Source of the DNA: Candidatus Contendibacter sp.
Lineage (GTDB): Bacteria; Pseudomonadota; Gammaproteobacteria; Competibacterales; Competibacteraceae
Length of the DNA stretch: 64,000 bases
Direction of reading: 5' to 3'
NCBI GenBank assembly: GCA_029624675.1
Contig: JARSSP010000043.1
Location: 1-64,000 of the forward strand
The position numbers and the translations under genes are program-made. How positions within the stretch are numbered: the stretch's first letter is position 1; each line of letters opens with the position of its first letter. Below, one piece after another: positions 16,489-25,538 of the stretch. The notes under the pieces are model-generated. The model did not search any database. It was not told the origin of the DNA and saw only the letters and a list, made by a program, of their open reading frames with translations.

Positions 16489-18243
16489 ATGAACCTCAGC
16501 AGCACTATCAAATCCATCCAGGACATCATGCGCAAGGACGACGGCGTGGACGGCGACGCCCAGCGCATCGGCCAACTGACCTGGATGCTGTTCCTCAAAA
16601 TCTTCGACCAGTGCGAGGAAACCTGGGAAGACGATGCCCAGGATCGGGGCGAGACCTATCGGTCCCCGCTCCCCGACGAATGCCGCTGGCGCCACTGGGC
16701 GGCCTACGTGGACGGCAAGCCCCAGAAGCCCGCCAACGAGTTGGTCGCTTACGTCAACAACACGGTTTTTCCCGGCCTCAAGGAATTGCCCATCGACAAC
16801 GACCCCAGGGCTAAGGTGGTTCGAGAGGTCTTCGCCGACGCCAACAACTACATGAAATCGGGCACCCTGATGCTGGGCGTCATCGAGAAGCTCGAAGCGG
16901 CCATCGACTTTCACGACATCAAGAAACGCGGCCAGCTTGGCGAGATTTACGAGCAGATCCTCAACGACTTGCGCAGCGCCGGCAACGCCGGGGAGTTCTA
17001 CACCCCGCGCGCCGTCACCGAATTCATGGTGCAACGGGTCGATCCCCGGCTGGCCCGGCGCGAAACGGTGCTCGATCCCGCTTGCGGGACGGGCGGCTTC
17101 CTCACCGCCACGATCAATCATTTCGAGAAACAACTTACCGAGAAATCCAGCGTCGAGGATCGCAAAGCCATTGCCGAGCGCATCCGGGGGATCGAGAAAA
17201 AGCAGCTTCCTCACTTGCTCTGCACCACCAACATGCTGCTGCACGGCATCGAGGTGCCGAGCATGATCGAGCGTCGCAATACCCTCGGGACGCCGTGGAA
17301 CGATTGGCGGATTGCCGAGCGCGTGGATTGCGTCATCACCAATCCGCCCTTCGGCGGCATGGAAGACGATGGCGTCGGTACCGATTTTCCCGCCGATGTC
17401 CAGACGCGGGAAACCGCCGACATGTTTCTGGTGCTGATCGTCAAGAAGCTGCTCAAGGAACAGGGCGGGCGCGGCGCGGTGGTCTTGCCGGACGGTACGC
17501 TGTTTGGGGAAGGGGTGAAGGCCAAGATCAAGGAACTGCTGATGCGGGAGTGTCACCTGCATACCATCGTTCGCTTGCCCAATGGCGTTTTCAATCCCTA
17601 CACCGGCATCAAGACGAATCTGCTGTTTTTCACCAAGGGCAAGCCGACCGATATGATTTGGTTTTACGAGCACCGGTATCCCGAAGGCGTGAAAAGCTAC
17701 TCCAAGACCAAACCGTTGCGGATCGAGGAACTTCAGCCCATCGCCGATTGGTGGGGCCAGGAATCCGACGGCTTCAAGGATCGAGTGGAGACCGAACAAG
17801 CCTGGAAGGTGGATTTCAGGAAGCTCAAGGAAGACGCCGAGGCTAAAGCCAAGCCGCACTGGGATAAAGCCGAAACGCTGAACAACGAAGCAGCTTCCCT
17901 CAACGAACAGGCCAAGGAACTCCGCGCATCGATCAAGGGCGAGAAGGTGACGAGCGTTCGCGAACAGGCCGATGCACGGATCGAGGTATTGAGCCAGCAG
18001 ATCGACAGGCTGCGCCAGCAGGCCAAGGACGAACAGGCCACCGGCGACCGTCACTACTGGCCGATCTACAACCTGGACCTCAAGAACCCGAACACCGCTG
18101 AAGAGGAAAGCCACGATCCCGACGCGCTGCTGGCGAAATACCAGAAGTTGCTCAGCGAAATTGAGCAAACCCAGAACCAGCTCCGCGATGAACTGGCCGC
18201 TGCTTTGGCGCATCACTTCGAGAGCGAAGAGTCGGCATCATGA
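16489..18243 (+). CDS. hsdM: Type I modification methylase subunit HsdM
   Basis: 584-residue N6-adenine methylase. The AdoMet-binding motif is DPACGTGG (196-203) and the catalytic motif is NPPF (285-288). The N-terminal HsdM helical bundle (IMRKDDGVDGDAQRIGQLTWML) is present. Residues about 455-525 are charged and heptad-like, probably the coiled coil that contacts HsdS. It modifies host sites and, together with HsdR, forms the restriction complex. Its stop overlaps the hsdS start (ATGA). Confidence 0.96.
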   Translation: MNLSSTIKSIQDIMRKDDGVDGDAQRIGQLTWMLFLKIFDQCEETWEDDAQDRGETYRSPLPDECRWRHWAAYVDGKPQKPANELVAYVNNTVFPGLKELPIDNDPRAKVVREVFADANNYMKSGTLMLGVIEKLEAAIDFHDIKKRGQLGEIYEQILNDLRSAGNAGEFYTPRAVTEFMVQRVDPRLARRETVLDPACGTGGFLTATINHFEKQLTEKSSVEDRKAIAERIRGIEKKQLPHLLCTTNMLLHGIEVPSMIERRNTLGTPWNDWRIAERVDCVITNPPFGGMEDDGVGTDFPADVQTRETADMFLVLIVKKLLKEQGGRGAVVLPDGTLFGEGVKAKIKELLMRECHLHTIVRLPNGVFNPYTGIKTNLLFFTKGKPTDMIWFYEHRYPEGVKSYSKTKPLRIEELQPIADWWGQESDGFKDRVETEQAWKVDFRKLKEDAEAKAKPHWDKAETLNNEAASLNEQAKELRASIKGEKVTSVREQADARIEVLSQQIDRLRQQAKDEQATGDRHYWPIYNLDLKNPNTAEEESHDPDALLAKYQKLLSEIEQTQNQLRDELAAALAHHFESEESAS

Positions 18244-20042
18244 ATGCGCAAATGTTGTTGGAGAATTTTGGGCCTATTACCAATGCGCCGGGTGGAGTTA
18301 AGCGACTGAGGGAAATGATTCTCCAAGTTGCTGTGACGGGGACTCTTACGGAACGTGATCAAAATGATACTGAAGCTGACGTGTTATTCAGACTTAATCA
18401 GCAGCATCGTGATCGCCTAATTGAAAAGAAAGAATTTCAGGTACAAAAGCCACTACCTCAAATTGATGTAACTTCTGTTCCTTGGGCTCTTCCTGATACC
18501 TGGAAATGGTGCCGACTTGGACAAGTCACGAGCTACGGTTCAACGGACAAAGCTGAATATTCAGATGTCAATTCAGAAACCTGGGTTTTAGAGCTTGAAG
18601 ATATCGAAAAGGAAACTTCAAGACTTCTTTCCAAGGTTCGTGCGAAGGATCGAAAATTTCTTAGTTCCAAAAATCAATTCGTTAGAGGTCAGGTTCTTTA
18701 CGGTAAGCTTCGCCCTTATCTGGATAAGGTAGTCATAGCTGATGAAGGGGGTGTTTGCACTACTGAGATTATTCCTATTCTTCCATTCGATGGAATTCTT
18801 AGCGAGTATCTCCGTTGGTATCTCAAGTGTCCCTTTTTCAAATCCTACGCCAATAATTCCACTCATGGGATGAACTTGCCACGACTCGGAACAGAACCCG
18901 CTCGATTAGCGCTCTTTGCCTTCCCGCCAATCGAAGAACAAAAACGCATTGTCGCCAAAGTGGATGAGTTGATGGCGTTGTGCGACAAGCTGGAGGCGCA
19001 GCAGCAGGAACGGGAACGGCGTTTCCCCGTGCTTTCCCGCGCCTGTCATGCTCGCTTTGTGGAATCGCCTAGTTTGGATAATCTAAGGGCTATTTTTTAT
19101 GAAGCTGAAACTGTTTCCAGCGATGATCTGCGAAAAACCGTTCTAAGCCTCGCTGTTCGAGGGAAATTAATTCCATTTGATGCTGTTAATGAGCGCCAGA
19201 CAGTGGGTGATCACTTCGACTTCCTTAATGGGTACGCATTTAAGAGCGAATGGTTTACATCACATGGAATTCGACTTTGTAGAAATGCAAATGTTAGCCA
19301 CGGATTTTTGAATTGGAGTGAGCCTGCCTATGTGTCCCAAGAAGTGGCAGATGAGTTTGCACGGTTCGCTCTCTCTAAGGAAGATATTGTTCTGTCGTTG
19401 GATCGACCTCTTATTAGCACGGGGCTAAAAGTTGCTCGAATTAAAGAAGACGACCTTCCTTGTTTGCTCCTTCAGCGTGTAGCAAAACCACTTCCTAAGC
19501 ACAACCAGATCGATTTAGGCTTTTTCTATTTATGGCTTAACTCATCTGATTTTATCGACTCCATTGATCCAGGGAGAAGCAATGGGGTTCCACATGTTTC
19601 GACACGGCAGGTTCAAAAAATCCCCTTTGTTTTGCCACCTCTCGCTGAACAACACCGCATCGTCGCCAAAGTCAATCAACTCATGGCCTTGATCGATAAA
19701 CTGGAAGAACAGCAAGCAAGAAAAGCCAAGGTCGCTGAAGCCTTCGCCCAAGCCGCTGTCGCCACCATCACCGGAACGGAGATCAAGGAGCCAGAAAAGA
19801 TGAAAGCGCCCAAGACAGAACTGGTCTCCCGCCTTCAGACCAAAAACACGCCGAACGCCACCGATCCAGCGCCCCTCGCCAAGCTCCTCACCGACCACAA
19901 CGGCGAACTTCCCGCCAAGACGCTCTGGCAACGGTCGGGCTTGGAAATCGACGCCTTCTACCAGCAACTCAGAACCGAAATGGCCAACGGCTGGATCATC
20001 GAGCCGGAAAAAGCCGTTATGAAAGAAATCGAAGCCGACTGA
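18240..20042 (+). CDS. hsdS: Type I specificity subunit HsdS
   Basis: 600 residues with two target-recognition domains (about 75-230 and 320-465). Each is followed by a near-identical helical spacer: PPIEEQKRIVAKVDELMALCDKLE near 230 and PPLAEQHRIVAKVNQLMALIDKLE near 465. It dictates the two half-sites of the methylated sequence. The DNA coding for both recognition domains is clearly AT-richer than hsdR, hsdM and the spacers, as expected if these cassettes are swapped by recombination. An extra C-terminal domain of about 80 residues (TELVSRLQTKNT to the end) with a winged-helix look follows. The start overlaps hsdM by four bases. Confidence 0.95.
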   Translation: MNAQMLLENFGPITNAPGGVKRLREMILQVAVTGTLTERDQNDTEADVLFRLNQQHRDRLIEKKEFQVQKPLPQIDVTSVPWALPDTWKWCRLGQVTSYGSTDKAEYSDVNSETWVLELEDIEKETSRLLSKVRAKDRKFLSSKNQFVRGQVLYGKLRPYLDKVVIADEGGVCTTEIIPILPFDGILSEYLRWYLKCPFFKSYANNSTHGMNLPRLGTEPARLALFAFPPIEEQKRIVAKVDELMALCDKLEAQQQERERRFPVLSRACHARFVESPSLDNLRAIFYEAETVSSDDLRKTVLSLAVRGKLIPFDAVNERQTVGDHFDFLNGYAFKSEWFTSHGIRLCRNANVSHGFLNWSEPAYVSQEVADEFARFALSKEDIVLSLDRPLISTGLKVARIKEDDLPCLLLQRVAKPLPKHNQIDLGFFYLWLNSSDFIDSIDPGRSNGVPHVSTRQVQKIPFVLPPLAEQHRIVAKVNQLMALIDKLEEQQARKAKVAEAFAQAAVATITGTEIKEPEKMKAPKTELVSRLQTKNTPNATDPAPLAKLLTDHNGELPAKTLWQRSGLEIDAFYQQLRTEMANGWIIEPEKAVMKEIEAD

Positions 20043-20058
20043 TGCGACACTTTACATT

Positions 20059-20259
20059 ATGAACAAGACCTTGATCGAAGCCGAACTTCCATCCGAACTT
20101 GCGGCACAGGCGCACGCCTTTGTCGCAGAAGGCTGGGCAACTGACTTGAATGAACTCTTGGTGGAAGCGTTACGCCGGTTTCTGGAATCCCATGAAGGAT
20201 CGCTGGCGGAGTCGTTTGTGAGGGAGGATGTCGAGTGGGGGCTGCATGGTCGAGACTGA
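20059..20259 (+). CDS. Antitoxin-like small protein (orphaned partner of a PIN toxin)
   Basis: 66 residues: MNKTLIEAELPSELAAQAHAF, then GWATDLNELLVEALRRFLESH and an acidic tail. The pattern of a short beta strand followed by an amphipathic helix with NELLVEALRRFLE is that of ribbon-helix-helix-type antitoxins paired with DUF3368/PIN toxins. It begins 16 bases after hsdS. Directly overlapping its 3' end is a 20-codon frame beginning like a PIN toxin, so the toxin seems to have been lost. It is probably co-transcribed with the defence genes on both sides. Confidence 0.6.
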   Translation: MNKTLIEAELPSELAAQAHAFVAEGWATDLNELLVEALRRFLESHEGSLAESFVREDVEWGLHGRD

Positions 20260-20308
20260 CCACGGTCCGTCCGTGGTGGTATGTGACGCCGGCCGGACAA
20301 CTACTTGA
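20246..20308 (+). pseudogene. Stub of a PIN-domain toxin
   Basis: The 20-codon frame from ATG 20246 overlaps the antitoxin end by 14 bases and reads MVETDHGPSVVVCDAGRTTT. VVVCDAG is the opening strand of PIN-domain RNases (usually followed by PLI), including the first catalytic aspartate. After DAG the family match ends and a stop follows at 20306. I infer that the rest of the toxin was deleted and replaced by the Septu-like operon upstream DNA. Confidence 0.4.
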
Positions 20309-20348
20309 TCGTTTTGGAATTCAAAGGATTTGGTGACAGGGCCGACCG

Positions 20349-21965
20349 ATGCAACTCGAACGCCTCAAAATTCAAAACTTCCGCAACCTGCGGGATTTCG
20401 AGATCACCTTCACCGGCAAGGCCACCAGTGCCGACGGCGCCGAACGTCCATTCAAAAGCCACGCCGTCATCGGCCAGAACGGCACCGGCAAATCCAACAT
20501 GATCGAGGCCATCGTCACCATCTTCCGCGACCTCGACCTGAACCAGAAGACCGAATTCGCCTACCAACTCGACTACGTTTGCCGGGGCCACCGCATCCAG
20601 GTCGATGCGATGGGGGAGAAAGGCAAGGTCACCATCACCGAGCAGGGCACCGACCAACCCAGGGAATCCGCTCTCTCGCACCTGCAACGGTACGCCCGCA
20701 AGTTCCTCCCCTCCCACGTCTTCGCCTACTACTCCGGGCGCAGCGAGCGGATTGAAGCCCTGTTCCAGCAACACCAGCAGCGCTTCTACGACGCCCTGAT
20801 TAGCGGCAGCGACGAACTGATGCGCCGTCTCTTCTACTGCCGTGCCGTCCACAGTCAATTCGTTTTGCTCGCCTACCTGCTCAAGGACGATGAAGAGTGC
20901 CGGCGCATCCTCTCCGATCTCAACATCGAAGAACTCGATTCCGTGCTCTTCGTCCTGAAACGCCCGTACTGGTTCAAGACCGATCTATCCGATGAAGTTC
21001 TCCGCGACGGCGACAACCGCTTCTGGTATGCCCGAGGCATCGTTCAGGAATTCCTCGACGAACTGTGGCAGGTCGCCATCGCCCCCATCGCCCATTCCGA
21101 AAATCGGTTGCTGGACTTCCGGGGCAGAAAAGAAAAGCAGGATCTGCTGTATCTCTACGTCCCCGACAAGGCCGCCTTGCAACGACTGGCCGACAAGATC
21201 GGCGAACCGGCCCGGCTGTTCAAATACCTGGAAAGCACCTACATCTCCGACCTGATCGACGAGGTTCGCATCAACGTCAAACACCGGAACGTGGCCGGTA
21301 ACATCAACTTCACCCAGCTTTCCGAAGGCGAGCAACAACTTCTCAACGTCCTGGGCCTGATGCGCTTCACCCAGGAAGACCAATCCCTGTTCCTCCTCGA
21401 CGAGCCCGACACTCACCTCAACCCCATCTGGAAGCTCCGCTACTTCGACGAGATCGAGAAAGTCGTCAGACTTCAAGACCAAACGGCAATGGGCGATTCC
21501 CAACTCATCGTCACCACCCACGATCCCATCATGATCGGCAGTCTGCGCAAGGAGCAGGTGCGGATTCTGCGCAAGACCCAGACCGGCTCGGTAAAGGTCG
21601 CCGAACCGGACATCGACCCGCAAGGCATGGGCTTCGCCGGCCTGCTGAAAAGCGAGTTATTCGGCCTGCGCTCGACCGTCGATACCGAAACGCTGCGCCG
21701 CCTGGATCGCAGAAACGCGCTCTACGCCAAGGGCGATGAGCGAACGAAAGCAGAGGATGCGGAAATGGCGCGGCTCAGCGACGAGCTGGCCGATCTCGGC
21801 TTCGCCAAGGATTTCAAAGACCCGTACTACGCGCTGTTCGTGCGGAAAATGGCGAAACACACCCAGTTCCACAAGCAAACGCTGACCCCGGAAGAACAGC
21901 AGGAACAGGACGCTATCGCCGATGAAATCATCGACAAGATCCTCGCGGAGGAAGCTGCGAAGTGA
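20349..21965 (+). CDS. ptuA: AAA/ABC-type ATPase of a Septu-like defence pair (PtuA-like)
   Basis: 538 residues. An SMC/RecF-like opening (MQLERLKIQNFRNLRDFEI) leads to Walker A GQNGTGKS (42-49). The ABC signature SEGEQ (325-329), Walker B FLLDEPDTHLNP with D351/E352, and an H-loop region VTTHDP follow. There is no TOPRIM domain, unlike OLD nucleases, and the next gene, in a four-base GTGA overlap, is an HNH nuclease. ATPase plus HNH in this order is the Septu (PtuAB) layout and also occurs with some retrons; no reverse transcriptase is present here. The ATPase is thought to control the nuclease during phage infection. Confidence 0.78.
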   Translation: MQLERLKIQNFRNLRDFEITFTGKATSADGAERPFKSHAVIGQNGTGKSNMIEAIVTIFRDLDLNQKTEFAYQLDYVCRGHRIQVDAMGEKGKVTITEQGTDQPRESALSHLQRYARKFLPSHVFAYYSGRSERIEALFQQHQQRFYDALISGSDELMRRLFYCRAVHSQFVLLAYLLKDDEECRRILSDLNIEELDSVLFVLKRPYWFKTDLSDEVLRDGDNRFWYARGIVQEFLDELWQVAIAPIAHSENRLLDFRGRKEKQDLLYLYVPDKAALQRLADKIGEPARLFKYLESTYISDLIDEVRINVKHRNVAGNINFTQLSEGEQQLLNVLGLMRFTQEDQSLFLLDEPDTHLNPIWKLRYFDEIEKVVRLQDQTAMGDSQLIVTTHDPIMIGSLRKEQVRILRKTQTGSVKVAEPDIDPQGMGFAGLLKSELFGLRSTVDTETLRRLDRRNALYAKGDERTKAEDAEMARLSDELADLGFAKDFKDPYYALFVRKMAKHTQFHKQTLTPEEQQEQDAIADEIIDKILAEEAAK

Positions 21966-22861
21966 GATGGATCGATTTTCAGAACAAAAGACCCACTGAA
22001 CCCGTCAATGACTGGCCGGGATGGACGGAACCACAGTGGCAAGGCTGGCTGAACGAATCCAAACGCCTATTGGACGAAATGACCCGCTTGAACCAAGAGG
22101 CGGAGCAGTTACGGAGCGACGGAAAAGCGGCGGAAGCCGAGGAAAAGATCAAGGAACGCAACCAGTTCATCGACGACCACAGCGGGCACTGGACAAAACT
22201 AAAACCGTGGTTGTTCGCCTTGTCACACGGCAAATGCTGGTTCACCGAAGGCCGGGATATCTGCTCGCATATGGATGTCGAGCACTTTCGCCCGAAGAAG
22301 GAGGCCAAGGAACTCGATGGTAACATCAGGGATGGCTATTGGTGGTTGGCTTTCGACTACAGCAACTTTCGGGCGGCGGGCAATGTGCCGAATCGGAAAA
22401 AGGGCGGATGGTTCCCGCTGCACAAAGATTCACGCCGTTCGCGATTCTGTGCCCGCTGCGAGGAATCCGAAACCTACTTTTTGCTCGACCCGGTCCGGCA
22501 AACGGATGTGAATCTGCTGGCCTTCGATGAAGAAGGCAACGCGATACCCACCCCAGAGGCGAATGACTGGGAGCGCGAGCGCGTTCGAATTTCAATTGAC
22601 AGGCTGAAGCTCAACGACCACGACGCCCTGCCGCAAGAACGCCGCCGGGTTTGGCAACAGGTCTCGCAGGAGATCGATGGCTACCTGGAGGCAAAATCGA
22701 AATACCACCCCGGCATTAATCCCGCTCTGGGGGGAAGGATGGAAGAAAAAGCCCGGCGAATCCGCGAGATGACAAGACCGGATGCCGAGCTTTCCGCCGT
22801 CGCCCTTTGGTGCGTCCGATTCCGTAACGACCCCGGACTTATTCGCCTGATCACTTCTTGA
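21962..22861 (+). CDS. ptuB: HNH nuclease of a Septu-like defence pair (PtuB-like)
   Basis: 299 residues, GTG start overlapping the ATPase stop. The HNH core is at C92 (KCWFTEGRD) and E107-H108-F-R-P-K112 (MDVEHFRPK), followed by the WWLAFDYSNFRAAG block found in PtuB/TIGR02646-type proteins. A coiled-coil stretch (residues 32-65) precedes it. C-R-C spacing in FCARCEES may hold a structural metal. It would be the DNA- or RNA-cutting effector released or activated by the ATPase. The next gene is convergent, so the pair ends the defence island. Confidence 0.78.
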   Translation: MRWIDFQNKRPTEPVNDWPGWTEPQWQGWLNESKRLLDEMTRLNQEAEQLRSDGKAAEAEEKIKERNQFIDDHSGHWTKLKPWLFALSHGKCWFTEGRDICSHMDVEHFRPKKEAKELDGNIRDGYWWLAFDYSNFRAAGNVPNRKKGGWFPLHKDSRRSRFCARCEESETYFLLDPVRQTDVNLLAFDEEGNAIPTPEANDWERERVRISIDRLKLNDHDALPQERRRVWQQVSQEIDGYLEAKSKYHPGINPALGGRMEEKARRIREMTRPDAELSAVALWCVRFRNDPGLIRLITS

Positions 22862-22908
22862 CCGAACGCAAATCAGGACGGTTTCTCCGGGGGGTGATGG
22901 TTATAGAT

Positions 22909-23730
22909 TCAACACGTTTCGGGAACGAATTTGAAAGGATAATTCGGCTCCTGATAGTCGCCGGCCTTTTGCCGTTTCGGCAGCTTGATTTTTTCGCGCG
23001 GCACGTCTTCGTAGGGAATCTGGCTCAGCAAGTGGCGGATGATGTTCAGCCGCGCCTTCTTCTTGTCGTCGGATCGGGCCACGTACCACGGCGCCCAAGC
23101 GGTGTCGGTCGCCGCGAACATCGCGTCGCGCGCCCGCGAGTAGTCGTACCAGCGGCTGTAGGACAGCAGGTCCATCGGCGACAATTTCCAAATCTTGCGG
23201 CCGTCCTCAATGCGCGCTTCGAGCCGGCGGGTCTGTTCCTCGGGACTGACCTCAAGCCAGTACTTGAGCAGGATAATGCCGGATTCGAGCATCATCTTTT
23301 CGAACTGGGGCACGACCTGTAAGAAGCGCGTGGCCTGGTCTTCGGTACAAAACCCCATCACCCGCTCGACGCCGGCGCGGTTGTACCAACTGCGGTCGAA
23401 GATGACCATCTCGCCGGCCGCCGGGAAATGCGGGATATAGCGTTGGGCATACATCTGGGATTTCTCGCGCTCGGTCGGCGAAGGCAAAGCCACCACCCGG
23501 AACACGCGCGGGCTGACCCGCTCGGTGATGGCCTTAATCGTGCCGCCCTTGCCGGCGCCGTCCCGGCCCTCGAACACGACGCAAACTTTGAGTCCCTTGT
23601 GCTTGACCCATTCTTGCAGTTTGACCAGCTCAACGTGCAGCTTGGCCAGTTCCCGCTCGTAGTCCTTGGTCTTCAGTTTCTCGGAGGGTTGAGTTTTGTC
23701 GGGGGCTTTCGCGGTTTTGGTCTTACTCAT
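22909..23730 (-). CDS. ppk2: Polyphosphate kinase 2
   Basis: 273 residues. Walker A EGRDGAGKGG (54-63), Walker B FDRSWYNRAGVERVMGFC (111-128) and the lid RRLEARIEDGRKIWKLSP are intact. PPK2 enzymes move phosphate between polyphosphate and nucleotides; the single-domain size and motif set fit the short PPK2 classes, but which nucleotide is preferred cannot be read. Cytoplasmic. Its ATG overlaps the end of the upstream membrane-protein gene by eight bases, so translation is likely coupled. Confidence 0.95.
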   Translation of the reverse strand: MSKTKTAKAPDKTQPSEKLKTKDYERELAKLHVELVKLQEWVKHKGLKVCVVFEGRDGAGKGGTIKAITERVSPRVFRVVALPSPTEREKSQMYAQRYIPHFPAAGEMVIFDRSWYNRAGVERVMGFCTEDQATRFLQVVPQFEKMMLESGIILLKYWLEVSPEEQTRRLEARIEDGRKIWKLSPMDLLSYSRWYDYSRARDAMFAATDTAWAPWYVARSDDKKKARLNIIRHLLSQIPYEDVPREKIKLPKRQKAGDYQEPNYPFKFVPETC

Positions 23731-24421
23731 GGCGTTCTTTCTCCAAGGTTGGAGCGACCGACGAGGATGGCTGACGCAAGTTGTCGATCAGGATGTAGAA
23801 GCTGATCAGGAGCACCCACAGCGGGAAGACCATCAGGATTCCCTCGATGTAGCGGCTGCTGAGCAGCAGAAGCAACGCCACCGCATAGCCGAGAAACGCG
23901 ATCCAACGGGGGATAAATCCGGTGCGGAGCGCGAGGGTGGAGGTGACGATCATGAATACCCCCGCCATCTTGATCGCGTAGATGTTCATGATTTCGTAGG
24001 CGATGGCGCGAGCGGAGGTGAAAGTCGCGGAGCCGATCAATCGACCTGGGTCCGCCGTGAAAGCGATGATCAGGCCGCCCACCATCGCCGCCGACATGAA
24101 CACCATGGCGAGGAACAGCAACCCGCTGCCGAGAAAGACGGTGGCGAAGAAGCGGTCTTCCCGCTCCCCCAGCCGGTCACGCAACACGCCAATGAACCAT
24201 AGGAAGGCGATGCCGGAGAACGGCACCAGGTTCAACGCCAGCGCCACCGTATTCAAACGGGTTTGCAGCCAAGCCCCCGCTTCCAGCGGATCGGCCGGGA
24301 CAGCGAGGCGGATGAGCCAAAGGCTGGTTATCAGCAGGATCGCGAACAGGATACCGGCGATGGCGGCGGCGCGCGGCGCCCGCAGATGGGTGGCGGGCAT
24401 GGTTGTTTCCAGCTCCATCAT
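23723..24421 (-). CDS. DUF4386-like membrane protein
   Basis: About 232 residues; tandem ATG codons at 24421 and 24418 both follow GGAG, and the start at 24469 is less supported. Six membrane segments are evident, starting with AAAIAGILFAILLITSLWLI and ending with GILMVFPLWVLLISFYILI. The layout and the RFFATVFLGSGLLFLAMVF segment resemble DUF4386 proteins of unknown function. Its last codons overlap ppk2, which suggests a two-gene operon. Confidence 0.65.
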   Translation of the reverse strand: MMELETTMPATHLRAPRAAAIAGILFAILLITSLWLIRLAVPADPLEAGAWLQTRLNTVALALNLVPFSGIAFLWFIGVLRDRLGEREDRFFATVFLGSGLLFLAMVFMSAAMVGGLIIAFTADPGRLIGSATFTSARAIAYEIMNIYAIKMAGVFMIVTSTLALRTGFIPRWIAFLGYAVALLLLLSSRYIEGILMVFPLWVLLISFYILIDNLRQPSSSVAPTLEKERHE

Positions 24422-24524
24422 GTTCTCCTTCTTCATACCGGAGTTGAGAATCAAAAGGCGGTTTGGCATGGCCGTTGACGGCCTGAATCAGTTGAGCGAT
24501 CACCCTCGCTTGATCCCATTCCCA

Positions 24525-25538
24525 TCATCGCACGATGCGCGCGCGGCGGCCCTCGGTCAATCCCGCCGTGGGGGCGACGACTAGGGTGTCGTCGTCGCCG
24601 AGACCCGAGAGGATTTCCATCCGGGCTTCGCCGCCGAAGCCGGTTCGCACCGGCTGACGCCGCAAGCGCCCCTCACGCACGACCCAGACATGGCCCTCGC
24701 GCACGGCGGTGGCCGGCGCCAGCAAGGCGTTCGGGTGTTCGGCCACCACGATGTTGATCTCGGCGGTCATGCCGATGCGTAGCGGAGTTTCGTCCTCGAA
24801 ATCGATCCATACCCGATAGCCTCGGGTCACCGGATTGCCCTTGGGCGTGATCTCGGCGACTCGACCATCGAGCACCCGATCCGGCAGCGCGGGCGCGCGA
24901 ATCAGCACGCGCTGACCAGGTTGCACCAGCAGGATGTCTTCCTCGTCCACCTCGGCCTCGATCCGTAGCGGGGCGCGGCGAGCGAAGTAAAAGATCGGCT
25001 GATTGGCGGGGATCACCTGACCGATCTCGCCGTCGCGTTGCAGGATTTGCCCATCGGCCGGGGCAGTCAGATTCATGAAGCCGCGCAGCGCCTGGGCACG
25101 CGCCGCCGCCGCATCCGCCGCCCGCGATTCGGATCGCGCCCGGTCCCGCTCCAGCACCGTGCCCAGTCCCCGGTCGAGCAGGGTTTGGGCGCGGTCCAGT
25201 TGCGCCTTGGCGAACAGCGCCCGCGCTTCCAGTTCGTCCACCGACTGCTTCAAGTCGGTATCCTCCAGCCGGGCCAGCGTCTGTCCAGCGTGGACCTGGG
25301 CGCCTTCGTCGACGTTGAGTTCCACCAGCCGGCCCGCGCCGCGCGGGGCGATGGGCAGCATCACGGTCGGTTCCACCGTGCCGGCGGCATAGACCGCCCG
25401 CACCGCCGGGCCCCGGCTGGGCCGCGCGGTTTCGACCGTCACCGGGCCGAATCCGCGCCAACCCGCCCAGCCACCGCCGCCCAGCAGGCCCAGCGCGAGC
25501 AGCGTCCAGATGATTCCTTGCCGCGCGCTGGGCCTCAT
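24525..25538 (-). CDS. HlyD-like efflux adaptor without an adjacent pump
   Basis: 337 residues. One N-terminal membrane anchor (IIWTLLALGLLGGGGWAGW), a biotinyl-lipoyl-like domain (GRLVELNVDEGAQVHAGQTLARLED), a short alpha-hairpin (95-150) and a beta-barrel (GMTAEINIVVAEHPNALLAPATAV). This matches periplasmic adaptors of RND or MacB-type exporters. The gene starts in an ATGA overlap with the cytochrome b561 gene; no permease gene lies downstream on this strand, so its pump must be encoded elsewhere or it works in another way. Confidence 0.85.
   Translation of the reverse strand: MRPSARQGIIWTLLALGLLGGGGWAGWRGFGPVTVETARPSRGPAVRAVYAAGTVEPTVMLPIAPRGAGRLVELNVDEGAQVHAGQTLARLEDTDLKQSVDELEARALFAKAQLDRAQTLLDRGLGTVLERDRARSESRAADAAAARAQALRGFMNLTAPADGQILQRDGEIGQVIPANQPIFYFARRAPLRIEAEVDEEDILLVQPGQRVLIRAPALPDRVLDGRVAEITPKGNPVTRGYRVWIDFEDETPLRIGMTAEINIVVAEHPNALLAPATAVREGHVWVVREGRLRRQPVRTGFGGEARMEILSGLGDDDTLVVAPTAGLTEGRRARIVR

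Noticed and set aside
16000-18216. 738-codon minus-strand frame across hsdR and hsdM
   Set aside because: Antisense to catalytic motifs of both proteins; no recognisable domain and no ribosome site.
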